A stretch of DNA of 64,000 nt from Polaromonas vacuolata (GTDB lineage: Bacteria > Pseudomonadota > Gammaproteobacteria > Burkholderiales > Burkholderiaceae_C). Both the position numbers and the translations under genes were made by a program. This document shows, in pieces, positions 36,306 through 44,286 of this stretch; the stretch's first letter is position 1; each line of letters opens with the position of its first letter. The notes under the pieces are model-generated. The model ran no database searches. It saw only the letters and a program-made list of their open reading frames with translations, and was not told the DNA's origin. Location: NCBI RefSeq assembly GCF_012584515.1, contig NZ_CP051461.1, positions 914,001 to 978,000 of the forward strand. Direction: 5' to 3'.

Positions 36306-39227
36306 TTACAAACGCAGCAATTGCTCTTTAATTTTCTCCAGCGTCGCGCTGAAGTCGGCTAGTCGCTTGTGCTCTTGCGCCAGCACCGCCGGCGGCACCT
36401 TGGCCACGAAAGCTTCGTTAGCCAGTTTGGCGTTGACCTTGATCAATTCGCCTTCGAGGCGCGTAGCTTCTTTGCCCAGACGGGCTTTTTCTGCCACCAC
36501 ATCGACTTCCATGTGCAGACAAACACGTGCTTCACCAACCATGGCCACGGGTGCGGATTGCGCTGCTGCGGCCCAAGCGGCTTGATCATCAAACAACTTG
36601 ACTTCGCTAAGTTTTGCCAACGACTTGAGCACCGGTGCGATGGTGTTCATAAAGTCGCTGTCGCCGACCACAAATAAAGGCAGGCGGGTGGCCGGTGAGA
36701 CATTCATTTCGCCGCGCAGATTGCGGCAAGCGTCGACCAAGGTTTTGAGCTTGACCACATGGGCTTCAGCTTGCAAATCGATTTTTTCGCTTTGGCTTTG
36801 TGGGTATGCCGCTTGACCAATCAGCGGGCCTTTTTGCATGCCTGCGACGGGCGCGACTTTTTGCCAGAGCTCTTCGGTGATGAAGGGAATCAAGGGGTGA
36901 GCCATACGCAATATGCCTTCTAGCGTGCGTATCAAGGTACGGCGGGTGGCGCGTTTTTGTGCGTCTGTGCCGGTCTGAATTTGCACTTTTGCGATCTCTA
37001 AATACCAGTCGCAAAATTCGTCCCAGACGAATTGGTAAATGCTGCTAGCCACATTGTCTAAGCGGTAGTCAGCAAAGCCTTTGGCGATGTCGGCTTCAAC
37101 TCGTTGCATGGTCGAGGAGATCCAGCGGTCGGCTTGCGAGAAGCTCAGGTAGTTGTGAAACTCCGCGCCCGGTGCGCATTGCGCCTTGGTGTGCTGGGCT
37201 AGGCCGCAGTCTTGGCCTTCGCAATTCATCAGCACAAAGCGAGTCGCGTTCCAGAGCTTGTTGCAAAAATTGCGATAGCCTTCGCAGCGCTTGCTGTCGA
37301 AATTGATGCTGCGACCCAAGCTTGCCAGTGAGGCAAAGGTAAAGCGCAGCGCGTCCGCGCCATAGGCGGGAATGCCGGCTGGGAATTCTTTCTCAGTGGT
37401 TTTACGCACCTGTGGTGCGGTCTCTGGCTTGCGCAGACCTTGTGAGCGTTTCTCTAATAATGGCGTTAATTCAATGCCATCAATCAAGTCAACCGGGTCC
37501 AGTACATTGCCCTCCGACTTGCTCATTTTCTTGCCTTGCGAGTCCTTCACCAAACCGTGGATGTAAACGTGTTTAAAAGGGACTTTGCCGGTGAAATGCT
37601 TGGTCATCATGATCATTCGGGCGACCCAAAAGAAGATGATGTCGTAGCCTGTGACAAGTACGCTTGACGGCAAAAACAAATCGAGCTCTTTGGTTTTTTC
37701 AGGCCAACCCAAAGATGAAAACGGCACCAGTGAGGATGAGTACCAGGTGTCAAGCACGTCTTCATCGCGGCGCAATGTTTTGCCGGGCGCTTGTTTTTGG
37801 GCGTCTTCTTCGTTGGCGGCGACGTAGACTTTGCCGTCCTCGTCATACCAAGCTGGAATCTGGTGGCCCCACCAGAGCTGGCGCGAAATACACCAGTCTT
37901 GGATATTGTTCATCCACTGGTTGTAGGTGTTGACCCATTGCTCGGGCACAAAACTGACTTCGCCGTCGCTGACAGCATCACGCGCTTTTTGGGCGATGGA
38001 TTTGCCGGTTGGGTCGCTCTCGCTGACCTTGCTCATGGCGACAAACCACTGGTCGGTCAACATCGGTTCGACCACCGCGCCGGTCCGGGCACAGACGGGT
38101 ACGGTGTTTTTATGCGGTACGGCTTTTTGCAAAAAGCCACCTTTTTCTAAGTCCACCAGCAAAGCTTTACGGCAGTCGTAGCGGTCCAGACCTTGGTAAG
38201 CCGCAGGACCGTTCTCATTGATCTTGGCGTCTAGCGTGAAGATGGTAATTAGCGGTAAGTCGTGGCGCAGCGACACGGCATAGTCGTTAAAGTCGTGCGC
38301 GCCGGTTATCTTGACGCAGCCGCTGCCGAATTCACGGTCCACAAAGTCGTCCGCAATCACCGGAATTGAGCGATCGCACATTGGCAAGTCAACGCGCTGG
38401 CCAATCAGGTGCTTGTAACGCGGGTCTTCGGGGTGTACGGCCAGCGCGCCGTCGGCCAACATGGTCTCGGGGCGGGTAGTGGCGATGTGCATGCCGCGCA
38501 TCGGATTGCCATCGGCGTCTAGCTGTGGGCCGTCGCTAAAGCGGTATTCGATATGCCACATAAAGCTGTCGCGGTCTTCGTTTTCAACTTCCAAATCAGA
38601 CACCGCCGATTTGAGCACCGGGTCCCAGTTGACTAAGCGCTTGCCGCGGTAAATCAGGCCTTGCTCATAGAGCTGGACAAAGGTGGAGGTCACTACCTTG
38701 GACATTTTGCTGTCCATGGTGAAGTACTCGTATTTCCAAGACACCGAGTCGCCCATGCGGCGCATCTGGCGCGTGATGGTGGCGCCGGACTCTTCCTTCC
38801 ACTCCCACACCTTGGCGACAAAATTCTTGCGGCCTAGGTCGTGGCGGGTTTTGCCTTCGGCTTGTAGTTTGCGCTCGACCACAATTTGCGTGGCAATGCC
38901 CGCATGGTCGGTGCCCGGCACCCACAGGGTGTTGTGGCCCAACATACGGTGGTAGCGGGTGAGCGAGTCCATGATGGTTTGGTTAAACGCATGACCCATG
39001 TGCAGCGTGCCGGTGACATTGGGCGGCGGTAATTGCACGGAAAAAGATTCTTTTTGCGCGTCCAGCGTTGGGTCGTACTGACCGCTTTGCTCCCACAGAT
39101 CGCCCCATTTGGCCTCAATCGCTGCGGGCTCAAAAGACTTGGCCAAGCTGTCTAACGCAGGGGTGGGCGCGAATACTTTGATGGCTTCTGGCGGAGTGGA
39201 CGCTGGGGGAGTTGCTGCTTGTGTCAT
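36306..39227 (-). CDS. valS: ValS, valyl-tRNA synthetase
   Basis: A 973-residue class I synthetase. HIGH region [16 protein letters not shown] near residue 68; KMSKS in [13 protein letters not shown] near residue 565; editing (CP1) domain between them with [13 protein letters not shown]; anticodon domain; and a C-terminal coiled coil ([19 protein letters not shown]). The length is normal. The first 25 residues are a low-complexity Pro/Ala extension. Essential housekeeping gene. Confidence 0.97.
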   Translation of the reverse strand: MTQAATPPASTPPEAIKVFAPTPALDSLAKSFEPAAIEAKWGDLWEQSGQYDPTLDAQKESFSVQLPPPNVTGTLHMGHAFNQTIMDSLTRYHRMLGHNTLWVPGTDHAGIATQIVVERKLQAEGKTRHDLGRKNFVAKVWEWKEESGATITRQMRRMGDSVSWKYEYFTMDSKMSKVVTSTFVQLYEQGLIYRGKRLVNWDPVLKSAVSDLEVENEDRDSFMWHIEYRFSDGPQLDADGNPMRGMHIATTRPETMLADGALAVHPEDPRYKHLIGQRVDLPMCDRSIPVIADDFVDREFGSGCVKITGAHDFNDYAVSLRHDLPLITIFTLDAKINENGPAAYQGLDRYDCRKALLVDLEKGGFLQKAVPHKNTVPVCARTGAVVEPMLTDQWFVAMSKVSESDPTGKSIAQKARDAVSDGEVSFVPEQWVNTYNQWMNNIQDWCISRQLWWGHQIPAWYDEDGKVYVAANEEDAQKQAPGKTLRRDEDVLDTWYSSSLVPFSSLGWPEKTKELDLFLPSSVLVTGYDIIFFWVARMIMMTKHFTGKVPFKHVYIHGLVKDSQGKKMSKSEGNVLDPVDLIDGIELTPLLEKRSQGLRKPETAPQVRKTTEKEFPAGIPAYGADALRFTFASLASLGRSINFDSKRCEGYRNFCNKLWNATRFVLMNCEGQDCGLAQHTKAQCAPGAEFHNYLSFSQADRWISSTMQRVEADIAKGFADYRLDNVASSIYQFVWDEFCDWYLEIAKVQIQTGTDAQKRATRRTLIRTLEGILRMAHPLIPFITEELWQKVAPVAGMQKGPLIGQAAYPQSQSEKIDLQAEAHVVKLKTLVDACRNLRGEMNVSPATRLPLFVVGDSDFMNTIAPVLKSLAKLSEVKLFDDQAAWAAAAQSAPVAMVGEARVCLHMEVDVVAEKARLGKEATRLEGELIKVNAKLANEAFVAKVPPAVLAQEHKRLADFSATLEKIKEQLLRL

Positions 39228-39490
39228 GGGGGCAATGAGAAAGCGGCATCCGGGAATGCCGCTTGTGGGTTGTGAGGGAGTTGGCTTTATTTTATTCGAC
39301 TCCGCACTGGCTATTGTTTTGCGCTTGTTTGCTACGTTTATAAGCCTGTAGACATATCGAATTTAGGCATCAGAGATGCTGGCTTAGGGAGTAGACATAC
39401 AGGATGAATAACCTGCATCCGCACAGTGCCATTGGCTTAATCATGCCTAAGCAGTGCTCTGCGGCAGGAGAGGACAAAAGGAATTTTTAG
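39228..39490. other. Intergenic region upstream of the sigma-54 promoter
   Basis: This holds the valS 5' region and the likely enhancer zone of the FNT-cyanase genes. No gene is seen. A weak NtrC-like site lies at 39415-39429. Confidence 0.5.
39415..39429. promoter_or_regulatory. Weak NtrC-like enhancer site
   Basis: GCAT-N7-GTGC differs by one base from the GCAC-N7-GTGC pattern bound by NtrC. It lies 76 bases upstream of the -24 element, a usual enhancer distance. Confidence 0.3.
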
Positions 39491-39507
39491 TTGGCACAGT
39501 AGTTGCA
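39491..39507 (+). promoter_or_regulatory. Sigma-54 (RpoN) promoter
   Basis: TTGGCAC-AGTAG-TTGCA matches the -24/-12 consensus TGGCAC-N5-TTGCA exactly, 105 bases before the FNT channel gene and on the same strand. It suggests nitrogen-responsive control by an enhancer-binding protein. Confidence 0.82.
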
Positions 39508-39611
39508 TTGTGGTTGATGTCTGCGATTGAACGCCAATCTTTTGGAGTCGGATCTTGTAAGCGCTCTCCAACCTTCTAACGCAAGCCCTTAGCCCCAATA
39601 AAAGGAAAAAA

Positions 39612-40421
39612 ATGGCCTACCTCGCCCCTTCAGAGTTTGTCACCAAAATGGTTGACGCCGGTGAAGCCAAAATCTTCATGTCCACCCGGGACACCCTCAT
39701 CCGAGCCTTTATGGCGGGTGCGATTTTGGCTTTAGCAGCAGCTTTTGCCGTCACTATCAACGTGCAAACTGGCCAACCCTTGGCTGGTGCCATCCTTTTT
39801 CCCGTGGGCTTTTGTATTTTGTATCTGCTGGGTTTTGATCTGCTAACGGGCGTGATGACGCTTTGCCCGTTGGCATTAATAGACAAGCGCCCGGGCGTTA
39901 CTTTGCGCGGTGTGCTGCGTAACTGGTGGCTGGTGTTTGTGGGCAATTTCGCAGGTGCTTTCACTGTGGCTTTGATGATGGCGGTCATTTTTACCTTTGG
40001 CTTTGAAACAGCGCCTGGCAAGGTAGGTGAAGCCATTGGTCACATCGGTGAAAGTCGCACACTGGGTTATGCCTCACATGGTGCTGGCGGTATGTTGACT
40101 TTGTTTCTTCGCGGTGTGTTGTGTAACTGGATGGTGTCTACCGGCGTTGTTGGCGCAATGATGTCCACCACCGTGTCGGGCAAAGTGATAGCCATGTGGA
40201 TGCCAATCATGTTGTTTTTCTATATGGGTTTTGAGCATTCCGTCGTAAACATGTTTTTGTTCCCCTCGGGCTTGATGTTGGGCGGTAACTTCTCCCTTTA
40301 TGACTACCTTATCTGGAACGAGATTCCCACGGTATTGGGTAATTTGGTGGGTGGCGTGGCTTTTGTCGGTCTGGCTCTGTACTCGACCCATTTGCGCACC
40401 GCGCCTAAGCGTGTTGCTTAA
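39612..40421 (+). CDS. Formate/nitrite transporter (FNT) family channel
   Basis: A 269-residue inner-membrane protein with six hydrophobic helices and the FNT pattern: AFMAGAILALAAAFAVTI, FPVGFCILYLLGFDLLTGVM, NWWLVFVGNFAGA, GVLCNWMVSTGVVGA, and FYMGFEHSVVNMFLFPSGLM. FNT proteins pass formate, nitrite or hydrosulfide. Being followed by cyanase, and behind a sigma-54 promoter, it is likely to bring in nitrite or cyanate, both small monovalent anions; the second is inference. Shine-Dalgarno AAAGGAAA precedes the ATG. Confidence 0.9.
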   Translation: MAYLAPSEFVTKMVDAGEAKIFMSTRDTLIRAFMAGAILALAAAFAVTINVQTGQPLAGAILFPVGFCILYLLGFDLLTGVMTLCPLALIDKRPGVTLRGVLRNWWLVFVGNFAGAFTVALMMAVIFTFGFETAPGKVGEAIGHIGESRTLGYASHGAGGMLTLFLRGVLCNWMVSTGVVGAMMSTTVSGKVIAMWMPIMLFFYMGFEHSVVNMFLFPSGLMLGGNFSLYDYLIWNEIPTVLGNLVGGVAFVGLALYSTHLRTAPKRVA

Positions 40422-40450
40422 GCCTATTTTTTATAACTGACGTGACAGCA

Positions 40451-40470
40451 TTGGTGCACTGTTGCACCAA
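40451..40470. promoter_or_regulatory. Perfect 8-bp-arm palindrome between FNT and cynS
   Basis: TTGGTGCA-CTGT-TGCACCAA, 43 bases before the cynS ATG. It may be an operator for cynS or an intercistronic mRNA hairpin. The half-sites are in the opposite order to the standard NtrC site, so NtrC binding is not assumed. No T-run follows. Confidence 0.55.
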
Positions 40471-40512
40471 GCTGGCGTATAAATTTTCTAAATTAAACCT
40501 GAAAGTAAAACT

Positions 40513-40956
40513 ATGAATCGCAACGACGTAACCGAGATGATTATTGGTGTAAAGATAGCCAAGAGCATCAAGTGGTCTGATGTGGCTGAACAAGTCGGCC
40601 TGTCTAAAGAATGGGTCACAGCCGGGTGCTTAGGCCAGATGACTTTTGATGCCACTCAAGCCGCCAAGGTGGGGGAAGTATTTGATTTACCCGCAGCAGC
40701 CATCGCATTGCTTCAAGTGGTGCCCTACAAAGGCTCATTGATTACCGCCGTGCCTACTGACCCTTTGATTTATCGCTTTTACGAACTCATCAGCGTTTAT
40801 GGCACCACGTTCAAAGCCCTCATTCACGAGGAATTTGGCGACGGCATCATGTCAGCCATTGACTTCAAGATGAACTTGGCGCGTGAGCCTCATGCCATGG
40901 GTGACCGGGTTAGCATCACTATGTCGGGCAAATTTTTGCCATACAAATCCTATTGA
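40513..40956 (+). CDS. cynS: CynS, cyanase
   Basis: A 147-residue enzyme converting cyanate and bicarbonate to ammonia and carbon dioxide. The catalytic Arg and Glu are in IYRFYELISVYG and the catalytic Ser in GDGIMSAIDFKMN; the end reads ITMSGKFLPYKSY. The N-terminal helix-turn-helix-like domain is intact. It lies 91 bases after the FNT gene and 70 before the phosphatase-kinase. It allows cyanate to be used as a nitrogen source or detoxified. Confidence 0.96.
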   Translation: MNRNDVTEMIIGVKIAKSIKWSDVAEQVGLSKEWVTAGCLGQMTFDATQAAKVGEVFDLPAAAIALLQVVPYKGSLITAVPTDPLIYRFYELISVYGTTFKALIHEEFGDGIMSAIDFKMNLAREPHAMGDRVSITMSGKFLPYKSY

Positions 40957-41026
40957 TTGTGTTTCTCCTTAGGCTGCAGCGGCTAAGGCTGCATGCCTAG
41001 CGGGCTCACCACCATACTTCACGCTT

Positions 41027-42757
41027 ATGCAAATCTCGGTTGGCCAGTACTCTGACAAAGGTCGAAAGGCGGTTAACCAAGATTTTTGTGATTTCCGTAT
41101 TCCCGATGAACCTCAGCTCAGTGCCAAAGGCATAGTAGTTGCACTGGCTGACGGTATCAGCAGCAGCCAAGTCAGCCAAATCGCCAGCAAGGCAGCAGTC
41201 ACGGGATTTATCGAAGACTACTACTGCACTTCTGACGCGTGGTCGGTTAAAACCTCGGCTGAACGTGTGCTAGTGGCCACCAATGCTTGGCTGTCTGGTC
41301 AGACCCGGCAAAGCCCTTATCGCTTTGACAAAGACCGGGGCTATGTCTGCACTTTTAGTGCGTTGGTGCTTAAGTCCACCACGGCACACTTACTTCATGT
41401 GGGCGACAGCCGCATTTACCGTCTGAGCGGTCAGTCGCTGGAGCAACTCACCAGCGATCACCGCATTTGGTTATCTTCGGAGCAAAGCTATCTCAGTCGG
41501 GCTTTGGGTGCAGACTCGCAACTCGAAGTGGACTACAAAGCCCTACCGCTAGCGCTTGGCGATGTATTTTTATTAGCCACTGACGGCGTGTTTGAGTTCG
41601 CTGAGCCTGAGTTTTTGGTGACGACTTTGCACAATGGATTGGCCCAAGCACATGGGCTAGATGCTGCGGCTAAGCTAATCGTCGAGCATGCCCTAGCGCG
41701 GGGCAGTACTGACAATCTCACCGCGCAAATCGTGTTTATAAAGGCATTGCCTGCACCTTCTGCGGGCGAAATGCCAGAACGCTTGCGCCAGCTCTTACTG
41801 CCGCCACTGCTGAGCGCCCGCACAGAGTTTGACGGCTACAGCATAGTGCGTGAGATTCACAGCAGCAGCCGCAGCCACGTTTATTTAGCCCTAGACAACG
41901 CCAGTCAAACCACGGTGGCGCTGAAAACGCCAGGCGTTGATATGCATTTAGACGCGGCGCATTTAGAGCGCTTTTTGCTTGAAGAATGGGTTGCCCGGCG
42001 ACTCAATAGTCCCTACATCCTCAAACCCATGCCGCCCGAGCGTGAGCGCCACTACGTCTATGTGGTTAACGAGTTCATCCAAGGCCAGACCTTGGCCCAG
42101 TGGATGATTGATCACCCCAAACCCAGCCTTGATACGGTCAGGGCCTTGGTGGTGCAAATTAGCAAGGGCTTGCAGGCGTTTCACCGGCTAGAGATGTTGC
42201 ACCAGGACTTACGCCCAGAAAATATACTCATAGACCACACCGGCACGGTCAAGATTATTGATTTCGGTGCTACCCGCGTCGCTGGCCTGGCCGAAACCGC
42301 AGCGCTAGGCACGCTAGAGCACATTTTGGGAACCCCTCAATACACTGCGCCTGAGTATTTTTTAGGCGAGCCGGGCAGTAGCCGGTCTGACTTGTTTTCG
42401 CTGGGTGTGTTGACCTATCAAATGCTGACTGGTGAACTTCCTTTTGGCGCCGAAGTTGCCAAAACTCGCACTGTTCTGGCTCAGCGTAATCTGCGCTACA
42501 ACTGCGCATTAGCGGATGACCGTGAAGTGCCAAGTTGGATTGACGCCGTGTTGCGCAAGGCAGTCAACCCGAACCCCGAGAAACGCTACCAAGAACTTTC
42601 AGAGTTTGTGTTTGATCTGCACCAACCCAACGCCGAATTTGTAAACAGCCGCCGCGCACCATTTTTAGAGCGCAATCCTTTGCTGTTTTGGAAGCTGCTG
42701 AGCTTGTCGCTGGCATTAGCCTGCTTGGCGTTGATCGCAGGATATAGCCGCGCTTGA
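41027..42757 (+). CDS. PP2C phosphatase fused to Ser/Thr protein kinase
   Basis: A 576-residue membrane-tethered signalling protein. Residues 1-240 are a PP2C phosphatase with metal-site motifs VVALADGISSS, LLHVGDSRIYRL, LLATDGVFEF and TDNLTAQIV. Residues about 270-545 are a kinase: VALK lysine, catalytic LHQDLRPENILID (HQD replaces HRD), IIDFGATRV and TAPEYF; the glycine loop is degenerate (EIHSSSRSH). A single C-terminal helix LLSLSLALACLALIAGY anchors it to the membrane. Similar fusions lie next to nitrate/nitrite transport genes in proteobacteria. It probably adjusts the adjacent channel or nitrogen metabolism; the target is unknown. Confidence 0.88.
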   Translation: MQISVGQYSDKGRKAVNQDFCDFRIPDEPQLSAKGIVVALADGISSSQVSQIASKAAVTGFIEDYYCTSDAWSVKTSAERVLVATNAWLSGQTRQSPYRFDKDRGYVCTFSALVLKSTTAHLLHVGDSRIYRLSGQSLEQLTSDHRIWLSSEQSYLSRALGADSQLEVDYKALPLALGDVFLLATDGVFEFAEPEFLVTTLHNGLAQAHGLDAAAKLIVEHALARGSTDNLTAQIVFIKALPAPSAGEMPERLRQLLLPPLLSARTEFDGYSIVREIHSSSRSHVYLALDNASQTTVALKTPGVDMHLDAAHLERFLLEEWVARRLNSPYILKPMPPERERHYVYVVNEFIQGQTLAQWMIDHPKPSLDTVRALVVQISKGLQAFHRLEMLHQDLRPENILIDHTGTVKIIDFGATRVAGLAETAALGTLEHILGTPQYTAPEYFLGEPGSSRSDLFSLGVLTYQMLTGELPFGAEVAKTRTVLAQRNLRYNCALADDREVPSWIDAVLRKAVNPNPEKRYQELSEFVFDLHQPNAEFVNSRRAPFLERNPLLFWKLLSLSLALACLALIAGYSRA

Positions 42758-42793
42758 GATAAAAAAAGTGCGGGTTCCGAATCTTTAATGAAT

Positions 42794-43882
42794 CGCGGAT
42801 TCAAGTCTGAAGTGCAACTTTGAAATTAACCGTACGGGTGGGTGAGATGTGAGAGCATCCAAGCTTCCCGACTACCAAGTCAAAGTTGCCCAGAATGATT
42901 TACACACACCTCACCCGTGACGAACGTTACCAGATTGCAATCCTCGTCAAAGCAAACTTCAATCAAAGTGAAATTGCAAAAATGATGGACCGTGATAAAT
43001 CGAGCATCAGCCGTGAGTTGCGTCGTAACCGCGGTCTACGAGGCTATCGCCCTAAGCAGGCAAATGACAAAGCCCAAGAACGTAGACTTGCCTGCGCCAA
43101 TAGTCCTAGAGTTGCTGACTCGACATGGGCTGTAGTGGAGGAAAAGTTGGCTGAGGCTTGGAGCCCCGAGCAAATCAGCGGCCACCTCGAAGCTAGCCAC
43201 CAACCCGGTGTTAGCTATGAGAGCATTTACCAGTACATCTACGCTGACAAACGCGCGGGCGGCACCTTGCATAAAACACTGCGTTGCCAGAAGACGCGAA
43301 AAAAACGCAGCAGTGGCCGTGAACGGCGCGGCACCATCTCTCACCAGGTCTCAATAGAACTGCGACCCGACATCGTGCTTGAGCGTGCGCGCTTTGGCGA
43401 CTGGGAGGCTGATCTGGTGATTGGTGCCGGGCAGAAGCAAGCACTAGTGACGATTAATGAGCGTGTCTCTCGCTATTCAATAATTTTCCACGTGCCATTC
43501 AAAACAGCGCAAGTCGTAGGGGACGCGTTAATCACTTTACTCAAACCGTTCGCTCATTGCGTGCACACTCTCACGACTGATAACGGCAAGGAATTTGCCC
43601 AGCATGAACGAATAGCTTCTGCGCTGAGTGCAGATTTCTTTTTCGCCCATCCATACGCCTCGTGGGAGCGTGGGGCGAACGAGAATATGAACGGTTTGAT
43701 TCGCCAGTTTTTCCCAAAGGGGATGCGCTTTAATTGCATCACCGACGATGACATTGCTTTAGCGATGCACAGGCTCAATCATCGTCCTAGAAAATGTTTA
43801 GGGTATCGAACGCCGCATCAGGTTTTTATGGAACAGTTAGAGTCCTATCAGCATACGGTTGCACTTCAAGCTTGAATCCGCC
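42794..43882 (+). mobile_element. IS30-family insertion sequence, copy 2 (complete)
   Basis: Same 1089-bp element as at 11727, with the same terminal repeats and a perfect 3-bp target duplication AAT (42791-42793, 43883-43885). It lies 36 bases after the phosphatase-kinase stop. Confidence 0.96.
42895..43875 (+). CDS. IS30-family transposase, copy 2
   Basis: Intact DDE transposase, identical in protein to copy 1 except Ala to Val in FKTAQVVGDAL. The near identity implies recent transposition. Confidence 0.95.
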   Translation: MIYTHLTRDERYQIAILVKANFNQSEIAKMMDRDKSSISRELRRNRGLRGYRPKQANDKAQERRLACANSPRVADSTWAVVEEKLAEAWSPEQISGHLEASHQPGVSYESIYQYIYADKRAGGTLHKTLRCQKTRKKRSSGRERRGTISHQVSIELRPDIVLERARFGDWEADLVIGAGQKQALVTINERVSRYSIIFHVPFKTAQVVGDALITLLKPFAHCVHTLTTDNGKEFAQHERIASALSADFFFAHPYASWERGANENMNGLIRQFFPKGMRFNCITDDDIALAMHRLNHRPRKCLGYRTPHQVFMEQLESYQHTVALQA

Positions 43883-43885
43883 AAT

Positions 43886-44280
43886 CAAAAAATGGTTTAG
43901 TTTTTTAGTTTGCATTTTTAAATGTGATGCCAAATTAGCATGACGCGCCGGGGATTTTTTGCGGCGTTGAGTTACTAATTTTGGTCCTAAATTTTTGGTC
44001 CTAAAGTTAGCGTTATTTTTTGTGTCGGCGTCACTACGTTTGCGGTAAAACTGCCCCGTCAATAGTCAATAAATCCGTTATCTCGTGTGGTCAAGCGCCG
44101 CTAGCGCCAACGCAAGTCTTGCAAAAAAATCTTGCCGCGATTAGGATTTTGCGAGGGATTTTTTAGAAAAAAAATAATGACTTTTATTTTTAACCGGCCT
44201 TTGATTGATAGTGTTTACGCCTTTGAGGCAACAAGCGCTAGTTTAGTTAGCAGGCTTTTTACCTAACGTAAATCTGGAGA
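43886..44280. other. AT-rich region upstream of the mucin-like gene
   Basis: About 395 bp, clearly richer in A and T than flanking genes. It holds a 13-bp direct repeat at 43979-44005 and the leader of the mucin-like gene. No ORF is convincing. Confidence 0.55.
43979..44005. repeat. 13-bp direct repeat
   Basis: TTTTGGTCCTAAA occurs twice, 14 bases apart. Two half-sites on one face of the helix are possible, or simple slippage. Confidence 0.7.
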
Positions 44281-44286
44281 ATGTTT

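Noticed and set aside
40451..40470. NtrC-binding site
   Set aside because: The half-sites are in reverse order to the NtrC pattern (GGTGCA before TGCACC), so the palindrome is reported without naming a regulator.
11727..43882. Composite transposon bounded by IS30 copies 1 and 2
   Set aside because: Each copy has its own matching 3-bp target duplication, and the segment between them carries essential genes such as valS. They are independent insertions.
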